61,403 nt of DNA from Rodentibacter caecimuris (GCF_024622045.1 NZ_JANKBP010000015.1), one strand, 5' to 3'; shown: positions 39,864-48,614, counted from the stretch's first letter. The notes: generated by a model not told the origin, from the letters alone. Translations and numbers: made by a program.

Positions 39864-41321
39864 TTAGTGATTGATGGATAATTTTTCACTTGTTTTCACA
39901 AGGCGACTTTCTCCCCATTTATTCCCTACTAAGAATGCGATTAAACCAAAGATTAATGCAGGAACGATTTGATGGAATCCAAGTAGTTTCACACTGAGTT
40001 GTGTGAGCAAAATATAGCTGCCCAAGCCGACAATCATTGAGCTTAATGCGCCGTACGCATTGGCTTTATCCCAATAAATCCCCAACACAATAACCCATAA
40101 AAATGCGGCTTCCAACCCACCAAAAGCGAACAAGTTCAGCCAAATGATCATATCCGGCGGATTAAGGGCGGCGAGAATTAAAAGTGCGGTTAAAATCAGC
40201 GTAATAATGGAAGAAAAATAGCTGATTTTTTTTTCGTTCTTTGCCTCTTCCGGTTTAGCGGAAAGGTATAAATCTTTGACAAAAATTGAGGAGGATTGAA
40301 TAAGTTGCGCATCAATTGTTGACATAATGGCGGACATTGGCGCAGCTAAAAAAATCCCCGCTACAATTGGCGGTAGCACTTGTAACATTAATGTTGGAAT
40401 AACCTGATCGGCAATGGTGAGCTCAGGAATAACCGCACGCCCCAGTGCGCCGGCTAAGTGCATACCGAACATAATTAAAGAAAGCACAATGGTACCGATC
40501 AACATACCTTGATGTAACGCTTTACTGTCTTTAAATGCCATACAACGAACCGCCGTGTGTGGTAGCCCTACCACTCCGAAACAAACTAAAATCCAAAATG
40601 ACGCCATAAATTGAAAATCAAGCATCTCATTTGGGCCGTAGGGGGTAACTAACGCAGGATCAATTTCGGTTAATTTATTGACCGCACTTTCTACTCCGCC
40701 AAGGGCATAAATTGTGCCGCCAAGTAAAATGATGGTACCAATAATCATCACCGTACCTTGGATAGTATCGGTTAGCACGACCGCACGAAAACCGCCGATA
40801 AAGGTATAGATTCCCACGGTGAAAGCAAAAAGTAAAAGAGCCTGCGTGTAAGAAATTCCAATGGTTGTTTCAAGCAATCGTGCACCGCCGATAAATTGCA
40901 CGGTCATCGCGGCAAAAAAAGCGAGTAATAAAGCGAGGCTTGAAATCCAAACAAGATATTTGTTTTTATATCGATACAGAAAAAGATCGTTGATAGTGAG
41001 AGCGTTGGTTTCACGGGAAAGAAGGGCGAATTTTTTGCCCAACGCACCTAAAGCAAGCCAGACTGCCGGCACCTGAATCATCGCTAATAGTACCCAGCCC
41101 AGCCCATATTTATACGCTGCGCCCGGGCCGCCGACAAAAGAACTGGCACTGGCATAGGTGGAGGCGGTAGTCATGGCAAGCACAAAACCGGTCATCGAGC
41201 GGTTACCCACATAATATTCCGTTAAAAAATCGCCTTTCGTGCGTTTTACATAAGCGTAAATAGCTGCGCCAAATACAAAGGCAAGATAGATAACTAAGGG
41301 GAAAATAATGCCTAAATTCAT
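39864..41321 (-). CDS. panF: Sodium/pantothenate symporter
   Basis: A 485-residue sodium:solute symporter with about 13 helices. GNRSMTGFVLAMTTASTYAS in helix 2, GGPGAAYKYGLGW and GLPHTAVRCM follow the PanF pattern. Imports pantothenate for coenzyme A; coaD is also in this window. The stop/start overlap with yhdT is four bases, the usual yhdT-panF pair. Uptake signals are at about 40180 and 40680. Confidence 0.95.
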   Translation of the reverse strand: MNLGIIFPLVIYLAFVFGAAIYAYVKRTKGDFLTEYYVGNRSMTGFVLAMTTASTYASASSFVGGPGAAYKYGLGWVLLAMIQVPAVWLALGALGKKFALLSRETNALTINDLFLYRYKNKYLVWISSLALLLAFFAAMTVQFIGGARLLETTIGISYTQALLLFAFTVGIYTFIGGFRAVVLTDTIQGTVMIIGTIILLGGTIYALGGVESAVNKLTEIDPALVTPYGPNEMLDFQFMASFWILVCFGVVGLPHTAVRCMAFKDSKALHQGMLIGTIVLSLIMFGMHLAGALGRAVIPELTIADQVIPTLMLQVLPPIVAGIFLAAPMSAIMSTIDAQLIQSSSIFVKDLYLSAKPEEAKNEKKISYFSSIITLILTALLILAALNPPDMIIWLNLFAFGGLEAAFLWVIVLGIYWDKANAYGALSSMIVGLGSYILLTQLSVKLLGFHQIVPALIFGLIAFLVGNKWGESRLVKTSEKLSINH

Positions 41322-41581
41322 TGCTTGTCTCCTTTGTCATCTTGTTTTATTTCGAGCGAAATATCTTGATAGATAATTCTAATCAGCCAATAACCGACCA
41401 CAATAAATAAAATCGGCAAATAAATGCAAGCAAGTTCAAACCAAAGGGGAAAACCGATTGGGCCAAGGGTGTTTTTCGGTAAGTAAGCACATAAACACCA
41501 ACCAATCACATAGAAGAACGTTAGTCCTAATGCCCATCGTGCTTCCTTGGCGGCTTGTTTGTATCGCTGTGTGAGTGTCAT
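41318..41581 (-). CDS. yhdT: YhdT family small membrane protein (DUF997)
   Basis: 87 residues with two hydrophobic helices (ALGLTFFYVIGWCLCAYL and ACIYLPILFIVVGYWLI). Always found just upstream of panF; function unknown, presumably assisting the symporter. Confidence 0.9.
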   Translation of the reverse strand: MTLTQRYKQAAKEARWALGLTFFYVIGWCLCAYLPKNTLGPIGFPLWFELACIYLPILFIVVGYWLIRIIYQDISLEIKQDDKGDKQ

Positions 41582-41594
41582 TGTGTATCCTTAG

Positions 41595-43025
41595 TTAAAA
41601 TGTTTTACTCATTTCTAAATAAATACGGTTTTTATCATAACTATAAAAAGGATGGTTACTTTTTATTTTTTGATACGTCCAGGTTAGTTTTGGTGTAATA
41701 CCCCAAAAATAAATATTTCGATGCCACAGCGTGAGTACAGCAAAATATTCACTATTCTTTTGACGAATATTAAAAAAGTCAATATCTTTATAGATTCGTC
41801 TTGCATAAGCAAGGTTTAATCGGGTGGAAATACCGAGTGGCCATTCTTGTCCCCAACCTAAACGGATATTTTTGCGTTGGTAAGCATTATCGCGATCACG
41901 GGTATTTTCACGATTATAATCAATACCGGCAAGCCAATATTGCCCGCTTTTGGGAACAAAAAGTAGAGTGTTTGACCAAAGGTAATTATTGCCATTTAAA
42001 TGTTTCCGCCAGTTATAACGTTGTTCACCATACTCAAGTGCGGTCGAAATTTGCCATTTTTCATTTAACCAATAGTTTGTTTCTAATCGTATACCGGAAT
42101 TTTTAGCATATTGTTTTAATGCATCACCACCCGATGAGCCACCGCCATACCAACGTTTTTCTGTAAAGGGGGTGAGTAAGTTTTCAAAACGTGCAGTTTG
42201 ATAGCCTAAACCTGCTCCTACACGAAGATTTAATTCATTGTATTTTCTGTTATTCCAAAAATATCGACCTTGTCCTTCAAGTTGCAATTTTGTGAATACA
42301 TTATTCGCCCAAGACCATTTTTTCTCGCCATTCAAATAGTAGGAAAAACCTTGTGCACTTTCTTTTTCCCAAGCATTCCAATTACCAATTTTTGTGCCGG
42401 ATTTAGGGGCGTTATTGATGTTTGATTCATTTAAATAACTGATCCCGCCATTCACTTTCCATTGATTGCGTTTGTTTAAGGCTGATAAATATTGATCAAT
42501 AATTTGAATGCTTTCCGGAGAGATATCTTCCGCACGTAATTTTTGAAATTGATCTTTTGCTGCTTCATTATCATTGTTTAAAAATAAGGCTTGTGCCAAC
42601 TGATAACGTAGGGCGATGATATGCGAATGCTGGCTAAATAAAGTTCGATAACGCTCGGCTGCCAGAGAAAAATTTCCTTGATGACGTGCTAGAATCGATT
42701 CAGACCAAGCTAATAAAGTAGGATCCTGATTAGGTAAGTTTTTATAAAACGGGAGTAAAATTTCTACGGCTTTCGCATTATTTTGTAAGACGGCTGGAAC
42801 TAATCCACGAATGATTAAATCGGGATGCTGCTGTAGTTCGGCACTGCTCATTGAAATATTTTCTATCTTTGGTGTAGAAATTTGTGCCTCTGCTTGTGGA
42901 AGTTTTGGTTTTGCCATATTAATGCGATCGTCCAGCCCATCGCTTTTAGATTGAGCCATTTCTGCCGAAGCATTGATAGCAAACAATATATAGAGGGTAG
43001 AAAGAAAAATCTTACCGGATTTCAT
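41595..43025 (-). CDS. Surface lipoprotein assembly modifier (Slam), outer membrane translocator
   Basis: A 476-residue outer membrane protein of the Slam family (DUF560). Sec signal with cleavage near ASA (residue 21). Periplasmic tetratricopeptide-like region about 65-175 (IIRGLVPAVLQNNAKAVEIL, then GNFSLAAERYRTLF). A C-terminal beta-barrel of alternating aromatic strands from about 190 (WKVNGGISYLNESNINNAP) to a terminal Phe (YLEMSKTF). Slams move specific lipoproteins to the cell surface. It lies 76 bp downstream of its likely cargo gene on the same strand, separated by a hairpin. Family assignment is firm on architecture; cargo pairing is inferred from adjacency. Confidence 0.87.
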   Translation of the reverse strand: MKSGKIFLSTLYILFAINASAEMAQSKSDGLDDRINMAKPKLPQAEAQISTPKIENISMSSAELQQHPDLIIRGLVPAVLQNNAKAVEILLPFYKNLPNQDPTLLAWSESILARHQGNFSLAAERYRTLFSQHSHIIALRYQLAQALFLNNDNEAAKDQFQKLRAEDISPESIQIIDQYLSALNKRNQWKVNGGISYLNESNINNAPKSGTKIGNWNAWEKESAQGFSYYLNGEKKWSWANNVFTKLQLEGQGRYFWNNRKYNELNLRVGAGLGYQTARFENLLTPFTEKRWYGGGSSGGDALKQYAKNSGIRLETNYWLNEKWQISTALEYGEQRYNWRKHLNGNNYLWSNTLLFVPKSGQYWLAGIDYNRENTRDRDNAYQRKNIRLGWGQEWPLGISTRLNLAYARRIYKDIDFFNIRQKNSEYFAVLTLWHRNIYFWGITPKLTWTYQKIKSNHPFYSYDKNRIYLEMSKTF

Positions 43026-43058
43026 TAATTTTAATTCTCTTAGATATGAATTATGAAT

Positions 43059-43082
43059 AAAGCAAGCACTGTGGCTTACTTT
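43059..43082 (-). other. Hairpin between lipoprotein and Slam genes
   Basis: On the minus strand AAAGTAAGC and GCTTGCTTT pair over 9 bp (one G-T) with a 6-nt loop, then ATTC. A weak terminator or processing site that would leave more mRNA for the cargo than for the translocator. Confidence 0.5.
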
Positions 43083-43101
43083 ATAATTCTAGATGTTCAT
43101 T

Positions 43102-44217
43102 TTATTGTTTTGCAGCACCAAAAGCGGCATTCCAAGATTGATCATTGCCCTGTGCAAGACCTGCCATCTCTTTCGCATTATTGCCGTAGAATTTACCTTC
43201 TACTTGACCATTTGATAGCGTAGTTGAATCGGTTGTCCCTGTAAATGAATTACCTGAAATTTGAGCATTAATTTCTACTTTTACTGGCTGGAGATTCCTA
43301 TTTGGGATGTTGAGTGAACCTTCTAAGGTTTTATTTCCAAAATCGACATTAAATTCAGATGAACCACGGTGGTACTCTTTTGGTTCTAACCCATACACGT
43401 TTCTTACAGAAATGATGGTATCTCCGGAATAAGTCGCTCCCCCTGATGTAGGCATATTTTGAGTTGGATTTCCGTTGTAGAACATATAGCCATTGCTATT
43501 TTCATTTAAAGAGTCACTCACTCCAAAACGAGTATCAGAATAACGGCCACAGCATACTTCAAGTTTTCTTCCCTCTACGATCGTAGCTGTCCAATCTTTA
43601 ATATCAATGTTTGATAATCCAATGATAATATCGACTCCATCTACATTTATAGAGGTTGTGTCGTAATGATTTAATGTTGTCGCTTGTGCATTAACATTAT
43701 CATAACTTTCTGATGTTACAATTGCTGCACCGGTTTCGTTTCTCTCCAGTTGGGGTTGATTGTCAGATGCTTTGTTATCAGATGTTTTATTATCAGATGT
43801 TTTGTTATCAGATGTTTTGTTATCAGATGTTTTATTATCAGATGTTTTATTATCAGATGTTTTATTATCAGATGTTTTGTTATCAGATGCTTTGTTATCA
43901 GATGTTTTATTATCAGATGTTTTGTTATCAGATGTTTTATTATCAGATGTTTTATTATCAGATGTTTTATTATCAGATGTTTTATTATCAGATGTTTTGT
44001 TATCAGATGCTTTGTTATCAGATGTTTTGTTATCAGACGTTTTGTTATCAGACGTTTTGTTTGTTTGTTGACTTATTTGAGTATTGTTTGACGCATTATT
44101 TTGCTGCGGCTGATTATCACTACCGCTGCCACCGCCACTACTTCCACAAGCTGAAACAATTAACGCAGCCAGGGCAGTTAAACCAAATCTTGTCAATGAA
44201 ATTTTTGTTAGTTCCAT
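43102..44217 (-). CDS. Slam-dependent surface lipoprotein with pentapeptide-repeat stalk
   Basis: A 371-residue precursor. Lipoprotein signal with lipobox VSAC (Cys24), then a Gly/Ser-rich linker. Residues about 52-152 are 20 copies of the pentapeptide SDNKT (three have Ala for Thr). After the repeat, about 218 residues end in a small beta-barrel of the TbpB/HpuA/hemophilin type: DFGNKTLEGSLNIPN, then ISGNSFTGT, then GQVEGKFYGNNAKEMAGLAQ, the signature of Slam cargo. An adjacent Cys pair occurs in LEVCCGRYSD. A haem or transferrin ligand is typical of relatives, but I cannot assign it. Followed by its Slam gene. Confidence 0.82.
   Translation of the reverse strand: MELTKISLTRFGLTALAALIVSACGSSGGGSGSDNQPQQNNASNNTQISQQTNKTSDNKTSDNKTSDNKASDNKTSDNKTSDNKTSDNKTSDNKTSDNKTSDNKTSDNKASDNKTSDNKTSDNKTSDNKTSDNKTSDNKTSDNKTSDNKASDNQPQLERNETGAAIVTSESYDNVNAQATTLNHYDTTSINVDGVDIIIGLSNIDIKDWTATIVEGRKLEVCCGRYSDTRFGVSDSLNENSNGYMFYNGNPTQNMPTSGGATYSGDTIISVRNVYGLEPKEYHRGSSEFNVDFGNKTLEGSLNIPNRNLQPVKVEINAQISGNSFTGTTDSTTLSNGQVEGKFYGNNAKEMAGLAQGNDQSWNAAFGAAKQ
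43763..44062 (-). repeat. 20 tandem 15-bp repeats in the lipoprotein gene
   Basis: 20 units of TCAGATGTTTTRTTA (plus-strand view) at exact 15-bp steps from 43763 to 44048. Variants differ by a silent Asn codon, by Ala for Thr (GATGCT) in units 1, 9 and 17, and by GACG in the last two. Units 1-8 and 9-16 differ at one position, giving a 120-bp super-period. In frame, so length can change without frameshift. Confidence 0.95.
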
Positions 44218-44343
44218 AAGAGATCTCGTACAATTAATAAATAAAATTAAGATGAGCCAGAGTTAAAACGCTGGAAAGTCTATCAAAACTCGTGTAGCTT
44301 GTTAAGTGAATAAAAGATGAATTTTTAATAACTTAAAAAAACA

Positions 44344-44385
44344 AAAGTGCGGTCAAAAATGTATAAGATTTTTTGACCGCACTTT
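44344..44385 (-). terminator. Uptake-signal dyad terminator of efp
   Basis: AAAGTGCGGTCAAAAA and its complement form a perfect 16-bp stem with a 10-nt loop, followed on the minus strand by TTTTGTTTTTTT. Confidence 0.88.
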
Positions 44386-44400
44386 CTTTCATAGATGAAA

Positions 44401-44967
44401 TTATTTCACTCGAGAGACATATTCGCCTGAACGGGTATCAACCTTAATGACTTCACCGATTTGCACGAACAGAGGCACTTTCACTACTGCGCCGGTGCTG
44501 AGGGTTGCCGGTTTGCCGCCGGTTCCTGCGGTATCGCCTTTCAAGCCCGGGTCGGTATCCACGATTTCTAATTCGACAAAGTTTGGTGGAGTCACAGTGA
44601 TCGGCGAACCATTCCATAGGGTAACGATACAATCTGCTTGATCTAATAACCATTTTTCTGCATCACCCACTGCTTTGGCATCGGCTGAATATTGTTCGAA
44701 AGTTTCTGGGTGCATGAAATACCAGAACGCGTCGTCTTTGTATGAGTAGGTTAGGTTTAGATCCATAACATCAGCGGCTTCAACGGATGTACCGGATTTG
44801 AAGTTCACATCCAATACTTTGCCTGAAATTAATTTACGAATGCGGGTGCGGGTAAATGCTTGACCTTTTCCCGGTTTGACGAATTCGTTTTCAATGATTA
44901 CGCAAGGCTCACCGTCTTGCATAAATTTTAGACCCGGTTTGAAATCACTGGTAGTATATGTAGCCAT
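44401..44967 (-). CDS. efp: Elongation factor P
   Basis: 188 residues. Relieves ribosome stalling at polyproline. Lys34 in VKPGKGQAF is the residue lysylated by EpmA after EpmB converts lysine to beta-lysine. The three-domain EF-P pattern and DVNFKSGTSVEAADV are present. It is divergent from epmB, its modification enzyme, across about 35 bp. EpmA is not in the window. Confidence 0.98.
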   Translation of the reverse strand: MATYTTSDFKPGLKFMQDGEPCVIIENEFVKPGKGQAFTRTRIRKLISGKVLDVNFKSGTSVEAADVMDLNLTYSYKDDAFWYFMHPETFEQYSADAKAVGDAEKWLLDQADCIVTLWNGSPITVTPPNFVELEIVDTDPGLKGDTAGTGGKPATLSTGAVVKVPLFVQIGEVIKVDTRSGEYVSRVK

Positions 44968-45002
44968 ATTAAATATCCTAATAAAGAAAGATGGTTTGAA
45001 AA

Positions 45003-46019
45003 GTGCACATTTTAACTCAAGATCCGGTGATTAGAGAAGAACAAAATTGGCTCGCTATTCTAAAAAATGCGATTTCCGATCCTCAAATATTACTAAAAAC
45101 ACTTGATTTACCGGAAAGGGATTTTGAACATGCATTAAATGCCCGAAAACTTTTTGCTCTCCGTATCCCTCTTCCTTTTGTCTCAAAAATGGAAAAAGGC
45201 AATCCGAATGATCCGCTCTTTTTGCAAGTGATGTGTTCCGATTTGGAATTTGTGCAGGCTGAAGGGTTTTCAACAGATCCCCTTGAGGAGCAAAATGCCA
45301 ATGCCGTACCAAACATTCTACATAAGTATAAAAACCGTCTTTTGTTTATGGTAAAAGGCGGCTGTGCGGTGAATTGTCGCTATTGTTTTCGCCGCCATTT
45401 TCCTTATGAAGAAAATCCGGGTAATAAAAAAAGTTGGCAACAGGCATTGGATTATATTGCCGAACATACTGAAATAGAAGAAGTGATATTTTCCGGCGGC
45501 GATCCGCTGATGGCGAAAGATCACGAGTTGGAATGGCTGATAAAACACCTCGAAAATTTACCGCACTTACAGCGTTTGCGTATCCACACCCGTCTGCCGG
45601 TGGTCATTCCGCAGCGGATTACTGATAAATTTTGTGAGATTTTAGCGAAAAGCCGCCTGCAAACTGTAATGGTGACACACATTAATCATCCTAATGAAAT
45701 TGATGAGTTTTTAGCCTATGCGATGAAAAAACTTCGCTATGCAGGCGTAACGCTTCTTAACCAATCGGTTCTTTTGAAAGGGATTAATGATGATGCTCGA
45801 GTGTTGAAAACCCTAAGCGATAAATTATTTCAAGTCGGTATTTTGCCTTATTATTTGCATCTGTTGGATAAGGTGCAAGGCGCAAGCCATTTTTTAATCG
45901 GCGATAAGCAGGCTATGGTAATTTACAAAACCTTACAATCGCTCACTTCCGGTTATCTTGTGCCTAAACTCGCGCGTGAAATTGCCGGTGAGCCAAATAA
46001 GACTTTATACACTGAATAA
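45003..46019 (+). CDS. epmB: EF-P (R)-beta-lysine synthase, lysine 2,3-aminomutase EpmB
   Basis: 338-residue radical-SAM enzyme turning L-lysine into (R)-beta-lysine for EF-P. The iron-sulphur motif CAVNCRYCFR gives Cys121, Cys125 and Cys128. SGGDPLM and a late PKLAREI (Lys322, the likely PLP Lys) complete the set. GTG start at 45003, which falls in an uptake-signal-like AAAAGTGCAC. E. coli EpmB has 342 residues. Divergent from efp. Confidence 0.94.
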   Translation: MHILTQDPVIREEQNWLAILKNAISDPQILLKTLDLPERDFEHALNARKLFALRIPLPFVSKMEKGNPNDPLFLQVMCSDLEFVQAEGFSTDPLEEQNANAVPNILHKYKNRLLFMVKGGCAVNCRYCFRRHFPYEENPGNKKSWQQALDYIAEHTEIEEVIFSGGDPLMAKDHELEWLIKHLENLPHLQRLRIHTRLPVVIPQRITDKFCEILAKSRLQTVMVTHINHPNEIDEFLAYAMKKLRYAGVTLLNQSVLLKGINDDARVLKTLSDKLFQVGILPYYLHLLDKVQGASHFLIGDKQAMVIYKTLQSLTSGYLVPKLAREIAGEPNKTLYTE

Positions 46020-46105
46020 GATCCGATAGAATGCTCAAAATTTTTACCGCACTTTTGTGCTTATCGCTAAGACGAAAACAGACAATAATTAATTGAGGTA
46101 ATTCT

Positions 46106-47440
46106 GTGGATGCTATGAATAACAATCAATCAAACGAAAATAAATCTCAAAACGAACTTGATCTCGGTTTAAACCAAGCGGATGCCGTGACACCAAGAAA
46201 ACCGATTCAGTCAAGTGAGTCTTTATTGGATAAAGCAAAAGGCTTGAAAGATTTGTTTGGTCGTAAGGAACAAGTCGGGACGCAATTTCATGTGCGTAAA
46301 GAGCCGACCTTTGGTGAAGATAGTACACAGCAAGCGGCGCAGCCAAATCCGCAATCCAATTTCACCGAAACCGCTAAAATGACGGTTGAAAGCGTTGAGC
46401 AAAAAGTAGAAGCTACGGCTGAATCTGTGGTTGAACAGGTTGAAACGAAAGCTGAAGATGTGGTTGAAAGCTCAATTTCTGTCGCAGAGCAGGCTAAAGA
46501 AACCTTAGCTACCGGTGCAACAGCGGCAGCTGCCGCCTTGAAACGTCCTGAAAAATGGAAGATTCTTCAAATTTTACCGGAAAAACACCGCCGTCTCTTT
46601 ATTGCAATTTTAGCCTTGGTTTTACTTTTAATTGTATTTTTTGCGTTAAAACCGAATTCCGATACGGTGGAATCTTTTGAGCAACAAAATAGCAACGAAA
46701 TTCCGGTGCAATTTCAATCTTTAGATCAATCCCAACCGGTTGAAACAACGGTGTTAGATAATGTCCCTGCGCCACAAGAAAACGCACCATTAGCGGAAAA
46801 TCAAGCGCAGACAGAATCCGTTGCTACTGCGGAACCGGGCAAAATGGAATATATCGGCGATCAAAAATCGGCAACCGATTTACAAAAAACAACAGAGTCC
46901 GCATCATCCGGCAATGAAACAATTTCCCAACCGGTTTCCGTCCCTGTTCGTTCTGAACCGACCAATGCGGTTGAAAGCCGCCGTGAAACGGTAAAACAGG
47001 AAGCGGCTAAACCCGTTATCCAAGAACGTAAAACTGTAGAAAAAACAACCGTGAAACCGGTTCAAACGAAAACCGAACCGGCACGAAAAGTTACGGCTCA
47101 AGAAACAAAAGCAACCGCGAAAAATGAACGGAAAGTTCAAATTGTAGAATCAAAACCTGCGACTAATACCGCAAAAGTCGCCTCAAGCGGAGCAAGTAAA
47201 ACTTTAACGGTACCGAAAGGTGTATCCCTTATGCAAGTCTTCCGTGATAACAATTTGAATATTTCCGATGTGAATGCCATGACTAAAGCAAATGGTGCGG
47301 GTAATGCGTTGAGCAGCTTTAAACCGGGTGACAAAGTTCAGATTTCCTTGAATGGGCAAGGGCGTGTAAGTGAGCTACGTTTATCCAACGGAGCGAAGTT
47401 TGTGCGTCAATCGGACGGTTCTTATCAATTTAAAAAATAA
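46106..47440 (+). CDS. oapA: Opacity-associated protein A
   Basis: 444-residue envelope protein with a GTG start (TGAGGTAATTCT site). A long cytoplasmic N-terminal part, one membrane helix at 164-181 (RLFIAILALVLLLIVFFAL), a Gln/Glu/Thr-rich periplasmic linker, and a C-terminal OapA/LysM-like domain (LTVPKGVSLMQVFRDNNLNI, FKPGDKVQISLNG). In H. influenzae OapA gives transparent colonies and aids nasopharyngeal colonisation. Related YtfB of E. coli acts in cell division. It is followed by a terminator and then oapB. Confidence 0.92.
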   Translation: MDAMNNNQSNENKSQNELDLGLNQADAVTPRKPIQSSESLLDKAKGLKDLFGRKEQVGTQFHVRKEPTFGEDSTQQAAQPNPQSNFTETAKMTVESVEQKVEATAESVVEQVETKAEDVVESSISVAEQAKETLATGATAAAAALKRPEKWKILQILPEKHRRLFIAILALVLLLIVFFALKPNSDTVESFEQQNSNEIPVQFQSLDQSQPVETTVLDNVPAPQENAPLAENQAQTESVATAEPGKMEYIGDQKSATDLQKTTESASSGNETISQPVSVPVRSEPTNAVESRRETVKQEAAKPVIQERKTVEKTTVKPVQTKTEPARKVTAQETKATAKNERKVQIVESKPATNTAKVASSGASKTLTVPKGVSLMQVFRDNNLNISDVNAMTKANGAGNALSSFKPGDKVQISLNGQGRVSELRLSNGAKFVRQSDGSYQFKK

Positions 47441-47449
47441 AATAATGTG

Positions 47450-47475
47450 AAGGGCGGAAATCCGCCCTTTTTTTG
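47450..47475 (+). terminator. Terminator after oapA
   Basis: AAGGGCGGA and TCCGCCCTT form a 9-bp GC-rich stem with a 2-base centre, followed by TTTTTTG. Strong, yet oapB starts only 20 bp later, so oapB may be separately transcribed or read through. Confidence 0.88.
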
Positions 47476-47495
47476 TTCAATTTCGGTGGATACCT

Positions 47496-47900
47496 ATGTT
47501 GAAAAAAATATCGTTTATTTTGACCGCACTTTTGCTGAACGGTTGTGCTGAAAATACGCTATTAAGTGAGCCGTTACCACAAAAAATGAAAGTACAGAAA
47601 GTGGATAAAACCTCACAGATAGGTTCGGCGAAATTATACCTTTGTAAAGATAATAAGGTAGTGCGGGTAACACATAGCACGGAAAAGCAAAATAAGAAGA
47701 CTTTAAAACGGGTTACCATCACCTTTAATAATATGACGGAAAAATTAATGTTGGTGATCTCGGAGCGTGGAAAAGATTACGGCAATATTCGCTGGACTTG
47801 GCAAGAACGTGATGATTTGAGTTTGTTAAAAACCAGCGTCGGCAAGATTTTAGCGGAACAGTGTCGATTGCGATCTTCCGAATTATTACCGAGTGAATAA
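47496..47900 (+). CDS. oapB: Opacity-associated protein B (lipoprotein)
   Basis: 134-residue precursor with a lipoprotein signal (MLKKISFILTALLLNGCA, Cys17). The mature part, basic with KLYLCKDNKVVRVTHS and ITFNNMTEKL, resembles the MliC-like inhibitor-of-lysozyme fold only loosely. In H. influenzae oapB is needed with oapA for the transparent colony form. The codons for LTAL are an uptake signal (about 47520), as in the small lipoprotein at 4998. Four bases before recO. Confidence 0.88.
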   Translation: MLKKISFILTALLLNGCAENTLLSEPLPQKMKVQKVDKTSQIGSAKLYLCKDNKVVRVTHSTEKQNKKTLKRVTITFNNMTEKLMLVISERGKDYGNIRWTWQERDDLSLLKTSVGKILAEQCRLRSSELLPSE

Positions 47901-47903
47901 ACC

Positions 47904-48614
47904 GTGCAAAGCGATCTTCAACGTGGTTTTGTACTACATCGCCGCCCTTACAGTGAAACCAGTTTATTGGTGGATTTATTCACTGAAGAAAGCGGTCGCC
48001 TGACGGTGATAGCGAAGGGGGCGAGGGCAAAACGTTCCGCATGGAAATCGGTGCTACAACCTTTCACTCCCTTGTTATTACGTTGGACAGGGAAAAGCGG
48101 CTTAAAAACGCTCACAAAGGCAGAACCTGCCGCGATGACTTTACCTTTACAACAAACCGCACTTTATAGCGGTTTCTATGTTAATGAACTGCTTACCCGT
48201 GTTATCGAACCTGAAACGGCTAATCCCCAATTATTCAAACATTATCTAAAATGCTTAACGGGTTTGGCGGCAGAAACCAATGTCGAACCTTGCTTACGTT
48301 TATTTGAATTTAATTTACTGCAAATTCTCGGCTATGGCGTGGATTTTCTGCATTGTGCCGGCTCAGGTCTGGTGGTAGAACCCACAATGACTTACCGTTA
48401 TCGAGAAGAAAAAGGCTTTATTGCTTCACTGGTGAAAGATAATTTGACTTTTTATGGGCGGGATCTCATCGCTTTTGATGCGCTTGATTTTTCCGATGAA
48501 GCAGTACGCCAAGCGGCGAAACGTTTTACACGCATAGCTTTAAAACCTTACCTCGGCGATAGACCGTTGAAAAGCCGAGAATTATTTACTCAAAACATTC
48601 TTTATTTAAAATAA
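47904..48614 (+). CDS. recO: DNA repair protein RecO
   Basis: 236 residues with GTG start. N-terminal OB fold (RGFVLHRRPYSETSLLVDLFT, then GRLTVIAKGARAKRS) and a helical C-terminal part. Loads RecA with RecR in gap repair, and in this family matters for natural transformation too. Overlaps rlmD by one base (TAATG). Confidence 0.96.
   Translation: MQSDLQRGFVLHRRPYSETSLLVDLFTEESGRLTVIAKGARAKRSAWKSVLQPFTPLLLRWTGKSGLKTLTKAEPAAMTLPLQQTALYSGFYVNELLTRVIEPETANPQLFKHYLKCLTGLAAETNVEPCLRLFEFNLLQILGYGVDFLHCAGSGLVVEPTMTYRYREEKGFIASLVKDNLTFYGRDLIAFDALDFSDEAVRQAAKRFTRIALKPYLGDRPLKSRELFTQNILYLK

Noticed and set aside
43763..44062. CRISPR array
   Set aside because: The repeats are contiguous 15-bp units with no spacers, are in frame in a lipoprotein gene, and no cas gene is present.
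43713..44219. Long antisense reading frames (168, 113 and 103 residues) over the lipoprotein repeat
   Set aside because: The 15-bp repeat has no stop in several frames, so all stay open. The products are monotonous (YYQMF, IIRCF, LLSDV) and lack ribosome sites.
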